A DNA stretch of 64,000 nucleotides, from contig NZ_CP107903.1 in assembly GCF_036013955.1 (NCBI RefSeq), positions 4,030,001 through 4,094,000 of the forward strand, written 5' to 3'. Positions 56,470 to 64,000 of the stretch are shown one piece after another. Both the position numbers and the translations under genes were made by a program. Numbering within the stretch: position 1 is the first letter of the stretch; each line of letters begins with the position of its first letter. The notes beneath the pieces were generated by a model. The model did no database searches and was not told the origin of the DNA. It saw only the letters and a program-made list of their open reading frames with translations. The DNA is from Streptomyces sp. NBC_00459 (GTDB lineage Bacteria; Actinomycetota; Actinomycetes; Streptomycetales; Streptomycetaceae).

Positions 56470-57252
56470 TCACTGGGTTCGGCGGCGGAGGGTTGCCGCT
56501 CCCAGGGTCAGGACGAGCAGGGCGCAGGTCGCGACGATCAGGATGTCCCGTACGAAGGTGGCTGTGATGTCTGTGTGGGCGAGGACCTCGTTCATGCCGT
56601 CCACCGCGTAGGACATGGGGAGGACGTCGGAGATCGCTTCCAGGACCGGGTGCATGTTGGAGCGGGGGGTGAAGAGGCCGCAGAGGAGGAGTTGGGGGAA
56701 GATCACCGCCGGCATGAACTGGACTGCCTGGAACTCCGACGACGCGAAGGCCGAGACGAAGAGGCCCAGGGCGGTGCCCAGCAGGGCGTCGAGCAGGGCC
56801 ACCAGGAGGAGCAGCCAGGGGGAGCCCGTCACGTCCAGGCCCAGGAGCCAGACCGCCAGGCCGGTGGCCAGGGCCGACTGGATGATCGCGAGGACTCCGA
56901 AGGCCAGGGCGTAGCCGGCGATGAGGTCGCCCTTGCCGAGGGGCATGGCGAGGAGGCGTTCGAGGGTGCCCGAGGTGCGTTCGCGCAGGGTGGCGATCGA
57001 GGTCACCAGGAACATCGTGATGAGGGGGAAGATCCCGAGGAGCGATGCGCCGATGCCGTCGAACGTGCGCGCGCTGCCGTCGAAGACGTAGCGGAGCAGG
57101 AACAGGAGCAGGCTCGGGAGCACGATCAGCATCGCGATGGTGCGCGGGTCGTGCCGGAGTTGCGCCAGGACCCGGATGGCGGTGGCCGTCGTTCGGGAGG
57201 CGTTCAGGGCCGAGGTGGAACTGGGGGTTGGGGTGGGCGACGTGGTGGTCAT
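56470..57252 (-). CDS. ABC-2 type exporter permease
   Basis: 260 residues with six TM helices and the ABC-2 features LRERTSGTLERLLAMPL and FVSAFASSEFQAVQFMPAVIFPQLLLCGLF. A Thr/Ser/Pro-rich N-terminus precedes TM1. It overlaps the ATPase gene by 4 bp (ATGA) and would be the membrane partner. Drug or lipid export is inferred from the family. Confidence 0.92.
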   Translation of the reverse strand: MTTTSPTPTPSSTSALNASRTTATAIRVLAQLRHDPRTIAMLIVLPSLLLFLLRYVFDGSARTFDGIGASLLGIFPLITMFLVTSIATLRERTSGTLERLLAMPLGKGDLIAGYALAFGVLAIIQSALATGLAVWLLGLDVTGSPWLLLLVALLDALLGTALGLFVSAFASSEFQAVQFMPAVIFPQLLLCGLFTPRSNMHPVLEAISDVLPMSYAVDGMNEVLAHTDITATFVRDILIVATCALLVLTLGAATLRRRTQ

Positions 57253-58046
57253 CGGGTCTGCTCCTTTTCTGTCGTCGACTTCTTCGCTTCGTCCACCAGG
57301 TGCAGGAAGGCCGCTTCCACCGTCTCCGTCGCCGTGCGGGTGCGGAGGGCGTCCGGGGTGTCGTCGGCGAGGAGTTCGCCGTCGCGCATGAGGAGGAGGC
57401 GGTGGCAGCGTTCGGCCTCGTCCATGACGTGGGAGGAGATGAGGAGCGTCGCCCCGCGGGTGGCCGCGATGGTGTGGAAGAGGGCCCACAGGTCACGGCG
57501 GAGCACGGGGTCCAGGCCCACCGTCGGTTCGTCCAGGACCAGGAGTTCGGGGGTCCCGAGGAGGGCCACCGCCAGGGAGACGCGGCTGCGCTGGCCGCCG
57601 GAGAGGTTGCCCGCGAGGGCGTCGGCGCGGGTGGTGAGATCCACGTCGGCGATGGCTCGGGTGACGTTCTCCTGGCGGCGTTCGGCGGCTGCGCGGCCGG
57701 GGTCGAGGATCGCGGCGAAGTAGGCGAGGTTCTGGCGGACCGTCAGGTCGTCGTAGACCGAGGGGGCCTGGGTCACGTAACCGATGCGGGTGCGGAGGGT
57801 GGCGTGGCCGGCGGGGTGGCCGAGGACGTCCAGGGTGCCGGTGACTTTGGCCTGGGTGCCGACGATCGCCCGCATGAGGGTCGACTTTCCGCAGCCCGAG
57901 GGGCCGAGCAGACCGGTGATCTGACCGCGCGGGACGGTGAAGTCGAGGCCGCGCAGGACTTCGCGGGTGCCTCGTACGACGGTGAGGGCTTGGGCCTGAA
58001 CGGCTTGGAGAGCCCCTCCAGGTGGCGGATCGCTGTAATTCATCAT
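57249..58046 (-). CDS. ABC transporter ATP-binding protein
   Basis: 265 residues. Walker A GPSGCGKST, Q-loop in VTQAPSVYDDL, signature LSGGQRSRVSLA, Walker B LLVLDEPTVGLD and H-switch SSHVMDE. It pairs with the ABC-2 permease. The start is one of two adjacent ATGs (58046, 58043), which lie within a palindrome and at the predicted transcription start, so translation is probably leaderless. Confidence 0.93.
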   Translation of the reverse strand: MMNYSDPPPGGALQAVQAQALTVVRGTREVLRGLDFTVPRGQITGLLGPSGCGKSTLMRAIVGTQAKVTGTLDVLGHPAGHATLRTRIGYVTQAPSVYDDLTVRQNLAYFAAILDPGRAAAERRQENVTRAIADVDLTTRADALAGNLSGGQRSRVSLAVALLGTPELLVLDEPTVGLDPVLRRDLWALFHTIAATRGATLLISSHVMDEAERCHRLLLMRDGELLADDTPDALRTRTATETVEAAFLHLVDEAKKSTTEKEQTR

Positions 58047-58082
58047 GTGATGAATAATGCTCTCGGTCCAGGGGTGCGTCAA
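58038..58082 (-). promoter_or_regulatory. Leaderless promoter and palindromic operator of the ABC exporter
   Basis: TTGACG (58077-58082) and CATTAT (58054-58059) lie 17 nt apart on the minus strand and place the transcript start at about the first ATG. An 18-bp palindrome, ATTCATCATGTGATGAAT (58038-58055), covers the -10, start site and start codons. A bound repressor would block both. Confidence 0.7.
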
Positions 58083-58290
58083 GTACGGCGGGTGAGTGGA
58101 GTGGGGGCGCAGGCGCGTGGCGGAGTGATCGGAAGGTGGCGGTCCGGTTCCAGTGACTCCGGGGGCTTCCGCTGACTCAGGTTTTCGGTGGTGGGACGGG
58201 AGAAGGGGTGCTGCGTCCGCCCGGCTCTGCCGACAATGGGTTTCATTCGCCCGTGCCCTGCTTCCGTTCGCTGTCGGAGGTGCATCTGTC

Positions 58291-59781
58291 ATGCGCTTTG
58301 GCGTCCGCAAGGCCGATCTGCTCGCCTCTCTCGTCGTCTTCCTCGTCGCGCTGCCCCTGTGCGTGGGCGTCGCCGTCGCCTCCGGTGTGCCGGCCGAGCT
58401 GGGGCTGGTCACCGGGATCGTCGGCGGGCTCGTCGCCGGCGTGCTGCCCGGGAGCAGCCTGCAGGTGAGCGGGCCGGCGGCGGGCCTCACCGTGCTCGTG
58501 TACGAGGCGGTGCGCGCGTACGGGCTGGAAGTGCTCGGTGTGCTCGTGTTCGCCGCCGGTGTCGTGCAGTTGGGGCTCGGGGCGTTACGGCTCGGGCGGT
58601 GGTTCCGGGCCGTGTCCGCGGCGGTCGTCCAGGGGATGCTCGCGGGCATCGGGATCGTGCTGGCCGCCGGGCAGGTGTACGCCATGGGCGACATGAGCGT
58701 GCCCGCGGACGCGCTCGGGGCGGTGCGCGGGCTGGCCTCGCTTCCCGGGGACGCCGATCCCGTGGCGTTCGGTATCGGGGGCGCCACCGTCGTCGTACTC
58801 CTGCTGTGGCGGCGCTGGGCGTGGGGGTCGCGGCTGGTGCCGGGGCCGTTGGTGGCGGTGGCGCTTGCCGCGGGGGTGACCTGGGCGTTCGACCTGGATG
58901 TGCGGCGGGTGGAGGTTCAGGGGCTGCTGGCTGCCGTACGGGTGCCGGAGGCCGCGGATTTCGGGCGGCTCACGGAGGTGGGGGTGATCGGGACGGTCGT
59001 CGCCTTCGCCCTGGTCGCGTCCGCGCAGTCGTTGTTCGGCGCGGCGGCCGTCGACCGGCTGCATCGGGGGGCGCGGACCGACTACGACCGGGAGTTGCTG
59101 GCGCAGGGGGTCGGGAACGCGGTGTGCGGGGTGCTCGGGGCGTTGCCGATGACCGCGGTGATCGTACGGAGTGCCGCGAACGTCGAGGCGGGGGCACGTA
59201 CGAAGGCGTCACGGGTGCTGCACGGGGTGTGGCTGCTCGTCTTCGTGGCCGTCGTGCCCGGGGTGCTAGGGGTGGTTCCGGTGGCTGCTCTGGCCGGGCT
59301 GCTGGTGCATGCGGGGTGCCGGCTCGTGCCGGTGCGGGAGGTGGGGGTGCTGTGGCGGGGGCATCGGGGGGAAGTGGTGGTGCTGGCGGTGACGGCCGGT
59401 GCCATTGCTGTGGCGGGGTTGTTCGAGGGGGTGGTGGTCGGGCTGGCGCTCGCTGTGGGGAAGACCGCCTGGGATGTCAGTCGTGTGCGGGTGGAGATCG
59501 GTGCCGGGGCTGACGGTTGCGTTGTTGTGAGGGTTTTCGGGCACGCGACGTTTTTGCGGTTGCCCGGGTTGCTGGATGCCCTGGATGCCCTGGACGTGGC
59601 GGACAGGGTCGACGTGGTGGAGGCGCGGGGTGGTGCGGATGCTCCGGCCGCGTTGCCTCGGGGGCCTGCCGTCCGGCTGGAGTTGGGCGGGCTCCGGCAT
59701 GTGGATCACGCTTGTGCGGCGGCCCTGGAGGGGTGGGCCGCCGCACGGGGGCATGAGGTGGTGGGGGTGCGTGGTCAATGA
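58291..59781 (+). CDS. SulP family inorganic anion transporter
   Basis: 496 residues. About 10-12 TM helices: LLASLVVFLVALPLCVGVAVASGVPAELGLVTGIVGGLVAGVLPGSSLQVSGPAAGLTVL is the SulP start; QSLFGAAAVDRLHRG and GALPMTAVIVRSAANVEAGARTKAS follow. The tail is a short STAS-like domain (DGCVVVRVFGHATFLRLPGLLDAL ... LGGLRHVDHACAAALEGW). Bicarbonate or sulfate transport is possible. GGAGG is 10 nt before the ATG. The stop overlaps the convergent methyltransferase by 7 bp. Confidence 0.9.
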   Translation: MRFGVRKADLLASLVVFLVALPLCVGVAVASGVPAELGLVTGIVGGLVAGVLPGSSLQVSGPAAGLTVLVYEAVRAYGLEVLGVLVFAAGVVQLGLGALRLGRWFRAVSAAVVQGMLAGIGIVLAAGQVYAMGDMSVPADALGAVRGLASLPGDADPVAFGIGGATVVVLLLWRRWAWGSRLVPGPLVAVALAAGVTWAFDLDVRRVEVQGLLAAVRVPEAADFGRLTEVGVIGTVVAFALVASAQSLFGAAAVDRLHRGARTDYDRELLAQGVGNAVCGVLGALPMTAVIVRSAANVEAGARTKASRVLHGVWLLVFVAVVPGVLGVVPVAALAGLLVHAGCRLVPVREVGVLWRGHRGEVVVLAVTAGAIAVAGLFEGVVVGLALAVGKTAWDVSRVRVEIGAGADGCVVVRVFGHATFLRLPGLLDALDALDVADRVDVVEARGGADAPAALPRGPAVRLELGGLRHVDHACAAALEGWAAARGHEVVGVRGQ

Positions 59782-60596
59782 GTGGTCGGGGTGCGGGTGG
59801 GCGTGGGCGTGGGCGTGGGCGTGGCTGAGGTTTTGGCTACCAGGAGGTCCACCTCGTAGGTCTCCTCCAGCGTCCCGGCCGGGAAGAGCTTGAGGAGGAG
59901 GTTGCGTTCCTCGGCCAGGAAGGCTGCGGCGGCCTCCTTGTCGTGGACCAGGAAGACGGAGTGGCTGCCGATATTGGCCAGATGGGTGTCGATCGGGACG
60001 TGGCGGCTCCACCGGAGTTGGCGGCGGGCGAAGTCGAGGCGGCCCGAGGGGTCGGCGGCGCGGCGGGAGGCGTTGCTCTGCTCGACGCCCACGTCGATGC
60101 CGAAGAAGTACTGGATGCGGTTCGCCTGGGCGGCGATCCAGGGGATGTCCAGGGCGTACCTGTTCCACCACAGGGCGAGTGCGCCGCCTGGGCGCAGGAC
60201 GCGGAGCGCCTCCGGGACGGCGTGGTCCGGGTCGGTCCAGTGCCAGGACTGGGCGTAGGTGAGGAAGTCGACGGAGGCGTCGGCCAGGGGGAGTGCGTTG
60301 CCGTTGCCTCGGACGATCGGGACGTCGGGGAGGGTGCGGCGGAACTGGGCTGCCATGCCGTCGCCGGGTTCCACGGCGATCACGTGGGCGCCGCGGGCGT
60401 GGAGGAGCGCGGTGGATATGCCCGTGCCGGCGCCGATGTCTGCGACGCGGGAGCCGGGGAGGGGGTTCGCGGCCAGGTGTTCCATGGCGTCGAGGAGGGC
60501 GGGGGGATAGGAGGGGCGGTTTTCGGCGTACTGGGCTGCGGCTGTGTTGAAGGAGGTGGCTCGGGAGGGGGTGGGGGGTTGGGTGGAGGCCGTCAT
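59775..60596 (-). CDS. Class I SAM-dependent methyltransferase
   Basis: 273 residues. The SAM loop is VADIGAGTGISTALL, then VIAVEPGDGM, ALPLADASVDFLTYAQSWHWTD and LRPGGALALWWNRY, the UbiE/COQ5-like pattern. The C-terminal end TPTPTPTPTRTPTTH is encoded by a hexanucleotide repeat. The start is the ATG of MTASTQ. Substrate unknown. Confidence 0.88.
   Translation of the reverse strand: MTASTQPPTPSRATSFNTAAAQYAENRPSYPPALLDAMEHLAANPLPGSRVADIGAGTGISTALLHARGAHVIAVEPGDGMAAQFRRTLPDVPIVRGNGNALPLADASVDFLTYAQSWHWTDPDHAVPEALRVLRPGGALALWWNRYALDIPWIAAQANRIQYFFGIDVGVEQSNASRRAADPSGRLDFARRQLRWSRHVPIDTHLANIGSHSVFLVHDKEAAAAFLAEERNLLLKLFPAGTLEETYEVDLLVAKTSATPTPTPTPTRTPTTH
59797..59820. repeat. Hexanucleotide repeat (GTGGGC x4) inside a gene end
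   Basis: Four perfect 6-bp units encode a Thr-Pro run at the methyltransferase C-terminus. It is likely a slippage-prone tract that can change tail length in steps of two residues. Confidence 0.8.
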
Positions 60597-60691
60597 GTGG
60601 ACATGGTGGCTGGGGGTGTCGGTGGGGGGAGAGCGTTTGGGGAAGAGTTGGGGGGCGGTGGAGGAGAGGGCCGGGGTGCCGGTATCGAGCC

Positions 60692-61195
60692 CTATGGCCT
60701 TCGTCGCTTCGCCGGGTTTCCTGTTCGGCGGGTGGTGCGGCGGGTCTGTTGGGCGCGGGACGCCTCGTATTCCTGGCGGTGGAGGGACTCGCCGGGGGCC
60801 TCTTTCAGGGTGCGGAGGAAATAGGCGGCCAGGGAGCCCACGAAGCCGACCGCGAGGAGGCCCCGTAGAGAGGCCTGGCGGGCCGGGTCCGGGCGGGTGG
60901 TGAAGGCGCCCCAGGTGTGGCCGAACGCCAGTGCGCTGCACACCGCGAACATCACCAGCACCAGGAGGGTCACCACGCCTCCTACCTCCGCGATCCGCAG
61001 GCCCTCGTAGGCGAAGCGCAGGATCAGGCAGGACGCCACTGTCGCCGCCAGTGAGCCCGCGGCCACTCCCACCCGGCGGGCCCGGTAGCCGGCGTCGTGG
61101 TCCACCCAGGTCGTGCCGAAGAAGCGGATGGGCTCGGGGCGGGGTTCCGGACGGGCGCCGCCTGTCGTACCTGTTGTACCTGTCTTCTCGCTCAC
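60692..61195 (-). CDS. Hypothetical membrane protein
   Basis: 167 residues. A Thr/Gly/Pro/Glu-rich N-terminus, then three to four hydrophobic segments (VGVAAGSLAATVASCLILRF, VGGVVTLLVLVMFAVCSALAFG, LRGLLAVGFVGSLAAYFLRTL) and a basic tail. Starts at GTG. Homologues in other Streptomyces are annotated as EamA-type, but I see no EamA motif. Function unknown. Confidence 0.72.
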   Translation of the reverse strand: MSEKTGTTGTTGGARPEPRPEPIRFFGTTWVDHDAGYRARRVGVAAGSLAATVASCLILRFAYEGLRIAEVGGVVTLLVLVMFAVCSALAFGHTWGAFTTRPDPARQASLRGLLAVGFVGSLAAYFLRTLKEAPGESLHRQEYEASRAQQTRRTTRRTGNPAKRRRP

Positions 61196-61263
61196 CGCTC
61201 GATTATCGCCAGCCGGGCACCGGCACCGAATGCCGGTACCGGTGCCCGGGGGCGTGACCCGGG

Positions 61264-61611
61264 TCAGGAGCAGTGCGCCGCCACATAGCCGTCGCTGCCT
61301 GTCAGGACGTACGCGTCCGAGACGTACTCGCCGTTGTCGATGTTGTCCCAGATGTTCGACGTGCCGTACGGACCGGCGATCGACTCACCGGGGCGCTGGC
61401 AGTAGATCGGGATCCTGGCGCCCTCGGCCAGTACGCGGACGATCGTGTAGTTGGTGCTGGGGCCGCTGCGGACGTTGAGGCGATAGCCGGGAGCGACCGC
61501 GTAGTAGCGGACGGACGTGGTCGCCGTCGACGCGGTCGCGGCTTCCGCCGTGGTGAGCGTCAGCTCCGTGGCCTCGTCGGCCGTTCTCTCCCCGATGTGG
61601 TCTGTGGACAT
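61264..61611 (-). CDS. SH3-domain small protein
   Basis: 115 residues. A 35-residue Thr/Ala/Glu-rich N-terminus with no signal peptide is followed by a bacterial SH3 domain (YRLNVRSGPSTNYTIVRVLAEGARIPIYCQRPGE ... DAYVLTGSDGYVAAHC). Such domains usually bind cell wall, so lack of a signal is odd. GGGAGG precedes the ATG of MSTDHIG. The kinase gene is divergent, 196 bp away. Confidence 0.75.
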   Translation of the reverse strand: MSTDHIGERTADEATELTLTTAEAATASTATTSVRYYAVAPGYRLNVRSGPSTNYTIVRVLAEGARIPIYCQRPGESIAGPYGTSNIWDNIDNGEYVSDAYVLTGSDGYVAAHCS

Positions 61612-61807
61612 GGAAAAACCTCCCCCGTTGGACCCCCATGACTGCCATGGGGTCCGGGTGATACCCCTGAAACACGCCATCAAACACATGTACTGAACTC
61701 GTACACCTGCGTCAGCAAGCCGCCTCTGTCACGTACCCCTCATCGACTAGGCTCCGTGCGTCGCGCGCGCGGCCGAACAGCACGGGGAACAGCACGGGGG
61801 TGAGCCC

Positions 61808-63991
61808 ATGACGTCACAACGGAACTCCGGAACCGGCGCGGAAGCGGAATTTCCGGAGTACGCCGGTCAGTACCGTCTGGAGTCACGGCTGGGTTCCGGC
61901 GGCATGGGCGTGGTGCACCTGGCCCGGAGCACCTCCGGGATGAAGCTCGCCGTCAAGGTCGTACACGGCGAGTTCGCCAAGGACCCCGAGTTCAGAGGGC
62001 GGTTCCGGCAGGAGATCGCCGCCGCCCGGCGGGTCAGCGGTGCCTTCACCGCGCCCGTCGTCGATGCCGACCCCGACGCCGAACGGCCTTGGATGGCCAC
62101 CCTGTTCATCCCCGGGCCGACCCTCGCCGACGAGGTGAAGCGGAACGGGTCCATGAATGCCGGGCAGTTGCGGCGGCTGATGGCCGGGCTCGCCGAGGCA
62201 CTGCGGGACATCCACCGGGTCGGGGTCGTCCACCGGGACCTGAAACCGAGCAACGTGCTGCTCGCCGAAGACGGTCCGAAGGTCATCGACTTCGGCATTT
62301 CTCGGCCGAAAGACAGCGAACTGCACACCGAGACCGGCAAGTTGATCGGCACGCCGCCGTTCATGGCACCCGAGCAGTTCCGGCGCCCCCGCGAGGTGGG
62401 ACCCGCCGCCGACATCTTCGCCCTGGGGTCGGTGATGGTGCACGCGTCGACCGGGCGCGGGCCGTTCGACTCCGACAGTCCGTACGTTGTCGCCTACCAA
62501 GTCGTGCACGACGAACCGGACTTGACCGGCGTGCCGACCAACCTCGCGCCGCTGGTGCTGGGTTGCCTCGCCAAGGAGCCCGAGGACCGGCCCACTCCCG
62601 ATGAACTCATGCGGGAGCTGCGGTCGGTCGCCGCCTCGTACGACACGCAGTCGTTCGTACCGGAGGAGGGGCGCGGGAGCCGCTCCCCCGCTTCCCCCGA
62701 CCCTGCTTCCTCCGACCCCGCTTCCTCCGACCCCGCTTCCTCTGCCGCCAACTCCCCTTCGTCCGCTGAGCGTTCGGATCGGCGGCGGTTGCGCAGGCGC
62801 GTCCTCGTCGCCGCGGGGGCCCTCGTCCTCGCCGCCGGGTGTGTCCTCGCCTCGGTGCGGGTGTTCGGCGGTGGCCCGACGGTCGCCGAGCCCACCGACC
62901 GTTCCTCCAGGACCAGCACCGGTACGACGGCCGCCGCTGCCGGTTTCCGGGCCTGGGCGGTGCGGCCGGACACCGGCGCCCACGCCGGTATGCCCCAATG
63001 CTCGTACGGTGGCGGGAAGTTGTTCTGCGCCCAGAAGGGGCTCGTCTCCGCCGTCGATCCCGCCGACGGCACCGTCCTGTGGCGGCACCCGATCGACGCC
63101 ACCCTCATTCCGAGCCGTCCGCCGGTCCTGTCGGGCGGGCTCGTGCACCCCCCGCTGGACGAGGGCACCCTCCTGGAGGCCCTCGATCCGGACACGGGCC
63201 GCACCCGCTGGCAGGAGACCGCGGCCGACCGCGTAGGCCTCGGATACGCCGACGGCATGACCCTCGTCACCGGCACCGACGGCAAGGTCACCGGAGTCGA
63301 CAGCGCGTCCGGCGACAGCAGGTGGAACCGGCGGATCGCCGGTCTGAGCGGCCCGCGACTGTTCTCCTTCGCCGACGACCGGCTCGCGTACGCGACGAGC
63401 CCGGGCGCGGACGGGGCGAGTACCCGCGTCGCCGCGCTGGACCCCGGCACCGGTGACGTGCGCTGGCAGGAGAAGCTGAACGGGCAGCTGAAGCCCATCG
63501 GCACCACCGCCGCCGGCGCCTCCGTCTTCTTCGCCGCCATCGACACCGTGTACGGGGACACGGTCGCCGTCGTCGACTACGACCCGGCGACCGGGGCCTC
63601 ACGCAAGGTCGAGGTGGCCGTTCCGCTCCAGCGGGCCCATGGTGTCGTGCGCGGGGACACCGTCTATCTGGTGGGCGGCGGAGGAACGGTGATCGCCGTG
63701 GATCTGAAGGCGGGGAAGCAGCTCTGGCGGCTGGAGACAGCCGTGAGCCTCGCCTCGGCTCCCGCCGTGGACGGGCGGTACGTGTACTTCACCGCCGCCG
63801 ACGGACGGCTCCTCGCGGTGGACGCCCGTACGGGGACGCTCGCCGGGCAGACGTCGCCGCGGCTCGGCCCGGCCCCGGACACCATCGCGGCCTCACTGCC
63901 CGCTCCCGTGGCCGCCGGTGGACGCGTCTACGCGAGCGCTCCCGACGGTTCCGTCTTCGCCGTGGACGCGGCTCGCCCGGCCGACTGGTGA
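61808..63991 (+). CDS. Transmembrane Ser/Thr protein kinase with PQQ-type beta-propeller
   Basis: 727 residues. The kinase domain (about 22-270) has LGSGGMGVVHLA (glycine loop), K50, HRD (H142-R143-D144) and DFG (D161-F162-G163). A Ser/Asp/Pro repeat (DPASSDPASS) leads to one TM (about 331-351). The extracellular part (about 385-727) has repeated W-x-E/DP-T blocks (VDPADGTVLWRHP, LDPDTGRTRWQE, LDPGTGDVRWQEK, VDLKAGKQLWRLE), an eight-bladed PQQ-like propeller. It probably senses an outside ligand. ATG with GGGGGTGAG upstream. Confidence 0.92.
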   Translation: MTSQRNSGTGAEAEFPEYAGQYRLESRLGSGGMGVVHLARSTSGMKLAVKVVHGEFAKDPEFRGRFRQEIAAARRVSGAFTAPVVDADPDAERPWMATLFIPGPTLADEVKRNGSMNAGQLRRLMAGLAEALRDIHRVGVVHRDLKPSNVLLAEDGPKVIDFGISRPKDSELHTETGKLIGTPPFMAPEQFRRPREVGPAADIFALGSVMVHASTGRGPFDSDSPYVVAYQVVHDEPDLTGVPTNLAPLVLGCLAKEPEDRPTPDELMRELRSVAASYDTQSFVPEEGRGSRSPASPDPASSDPASSDPASSAANSPSSAERSDRRRLRRRVLVAAGALVLAAGCVLASVRVFGGGPTVAEPTDRSSRTSTGTTAAAAGFRAWAVRPDTGAHAGMPQCSYGGGKLFCAQKGLVSAVDPADGTVLWRHPIDATLIPSRPPVLSGGLVHPPLDEGTLLEALDPDTGRTRWQETAADRVGLGYADGMTLVTGTDGKVTGVDSASGDSRWNRRIAGLSGPRLFSFADDRLAYATSPGADGASTRVAALDPGTGDVRWQEKLNGQLKPIGTTAAGASVFFAAIDTVYGDTVAVVDYDPATGASRKVEVAVPLQRAHGVVRGDTVYLVGGGGTVIAVDLKAGKQLWRLETAVSLASAPAVDGRYVYFTAADGRLLAVDARTGTLAGQTSPRLGPAPDTIAASLPAPVAAGGRVYASAPDGSVFAVDAARPADW

Positions 63992-64000
63992 TCGGGGGCG

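Noticed and set aside
57249..58787. Extended N-terminus of the ABC ATPase (512 codons)
   Set aside because: The upstream part is low-complexity, antisense to SulP, and the real start coincides with a promoter and palindrome.
59797..59820. CRISPR or regulatory repeat
   Set aside because: Simple hexanucleotide expansion in a coding tail.

Overview
The window looks like a chromosomal core segment of a Streptomyces. It is very GC-rich with strong third-position GC bias, uses many GTG starts, and carries developmental genes typical of the genus (a BldN-type sigma factor, its RsbN-type anti-sigma factor, a BdtA-like excisionase-fold protein and a SapA-like secreted protein). From memory, the order lysS - argS - hemBDCA/rex - bldN/rsbN - acuC - rRNA - trpS - proC matches the S. 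coelicolor chromosome. I see no integrase, transposase, prophage, CRISPR array or tRNA gene.

Layout. 1-4 kb: amino-sugar and glycan genes (GlcNAc kinase family, cut by the window edge; GH5 hydrolase; NagZ-like GH3). 4-8.8 kb: secreted histidine phosphatase, a DUF6153-DUF305 pair behind a 29-bp near-palindrome, and a two-component system. 8.8-19 kb: CE1759/CE1758 FMN reductase and luciferase-like monooxygenase, two SDRs, YnfA, RtcB, two DUF3558 lipoproteins and a DUF2637 membrane protein. 19-28 kb: class I lysyl-tRNA synthetase, argS, small secreted or membrane proteins, an aminotransferase and a methyltransferase. 28.4-35.7 kb: haem block rex-hemA-hemC-hemD with 4-bp overlaps, then hemB, with a Rex operator upstream of rex, and a glutaredoxin. 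35.8-44.3 kb: HAD phosphatase, bldN, rsbN, acyltransferase, an SDR-fold protein, the 32-residue ribosomal protein bS22, bdtA-like, a conserved protein and sapA-like. 44.4-48.3 kb: AcuC, MFS transporter, VC0807-family protein, HAD hydrolase. 48.4-53.6 kb: a 16S-23S-5S rRNA operon on the minus strand with no spacer tRNA. 54.2-64 kb: trpS behind a Trp-codon leader attenuator, proC, an ABC-2 exporter with a leaderless start inside a palindrome, SulP transporter, methyltransferase, SH3-type protein and a Ser/Thr kinase with a C-terminal beta-propeller.

How it works together. The haem cluster links tetrapyrrole synthesis to NADH/NAD+ state through Rex. bldN-rsbN is a sigma/anti-sigma pair for aerial development. 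trpS appears to be controlled by ribosome stalling on two Trp codons. Strong hairpins close many gene ends, and two interspersed repeat families (two copies each) lie at gene ends; one copy supplies the last codons and stop of a small gene.

No clearly new multi-gene system stands out. The best leads are regulatory: the operator at the DUF6153/DUF305 pair, the palindrome over the leaderless ABC exporter start, and the repeat-derived gene end. A SDR-fold protein without its catalytic tyrosine and a hybrid metal site in HemB are the main protein-level oddities. Starts were chosen by ribosome-binding-site spacing and family knowledge; no alignments were run.
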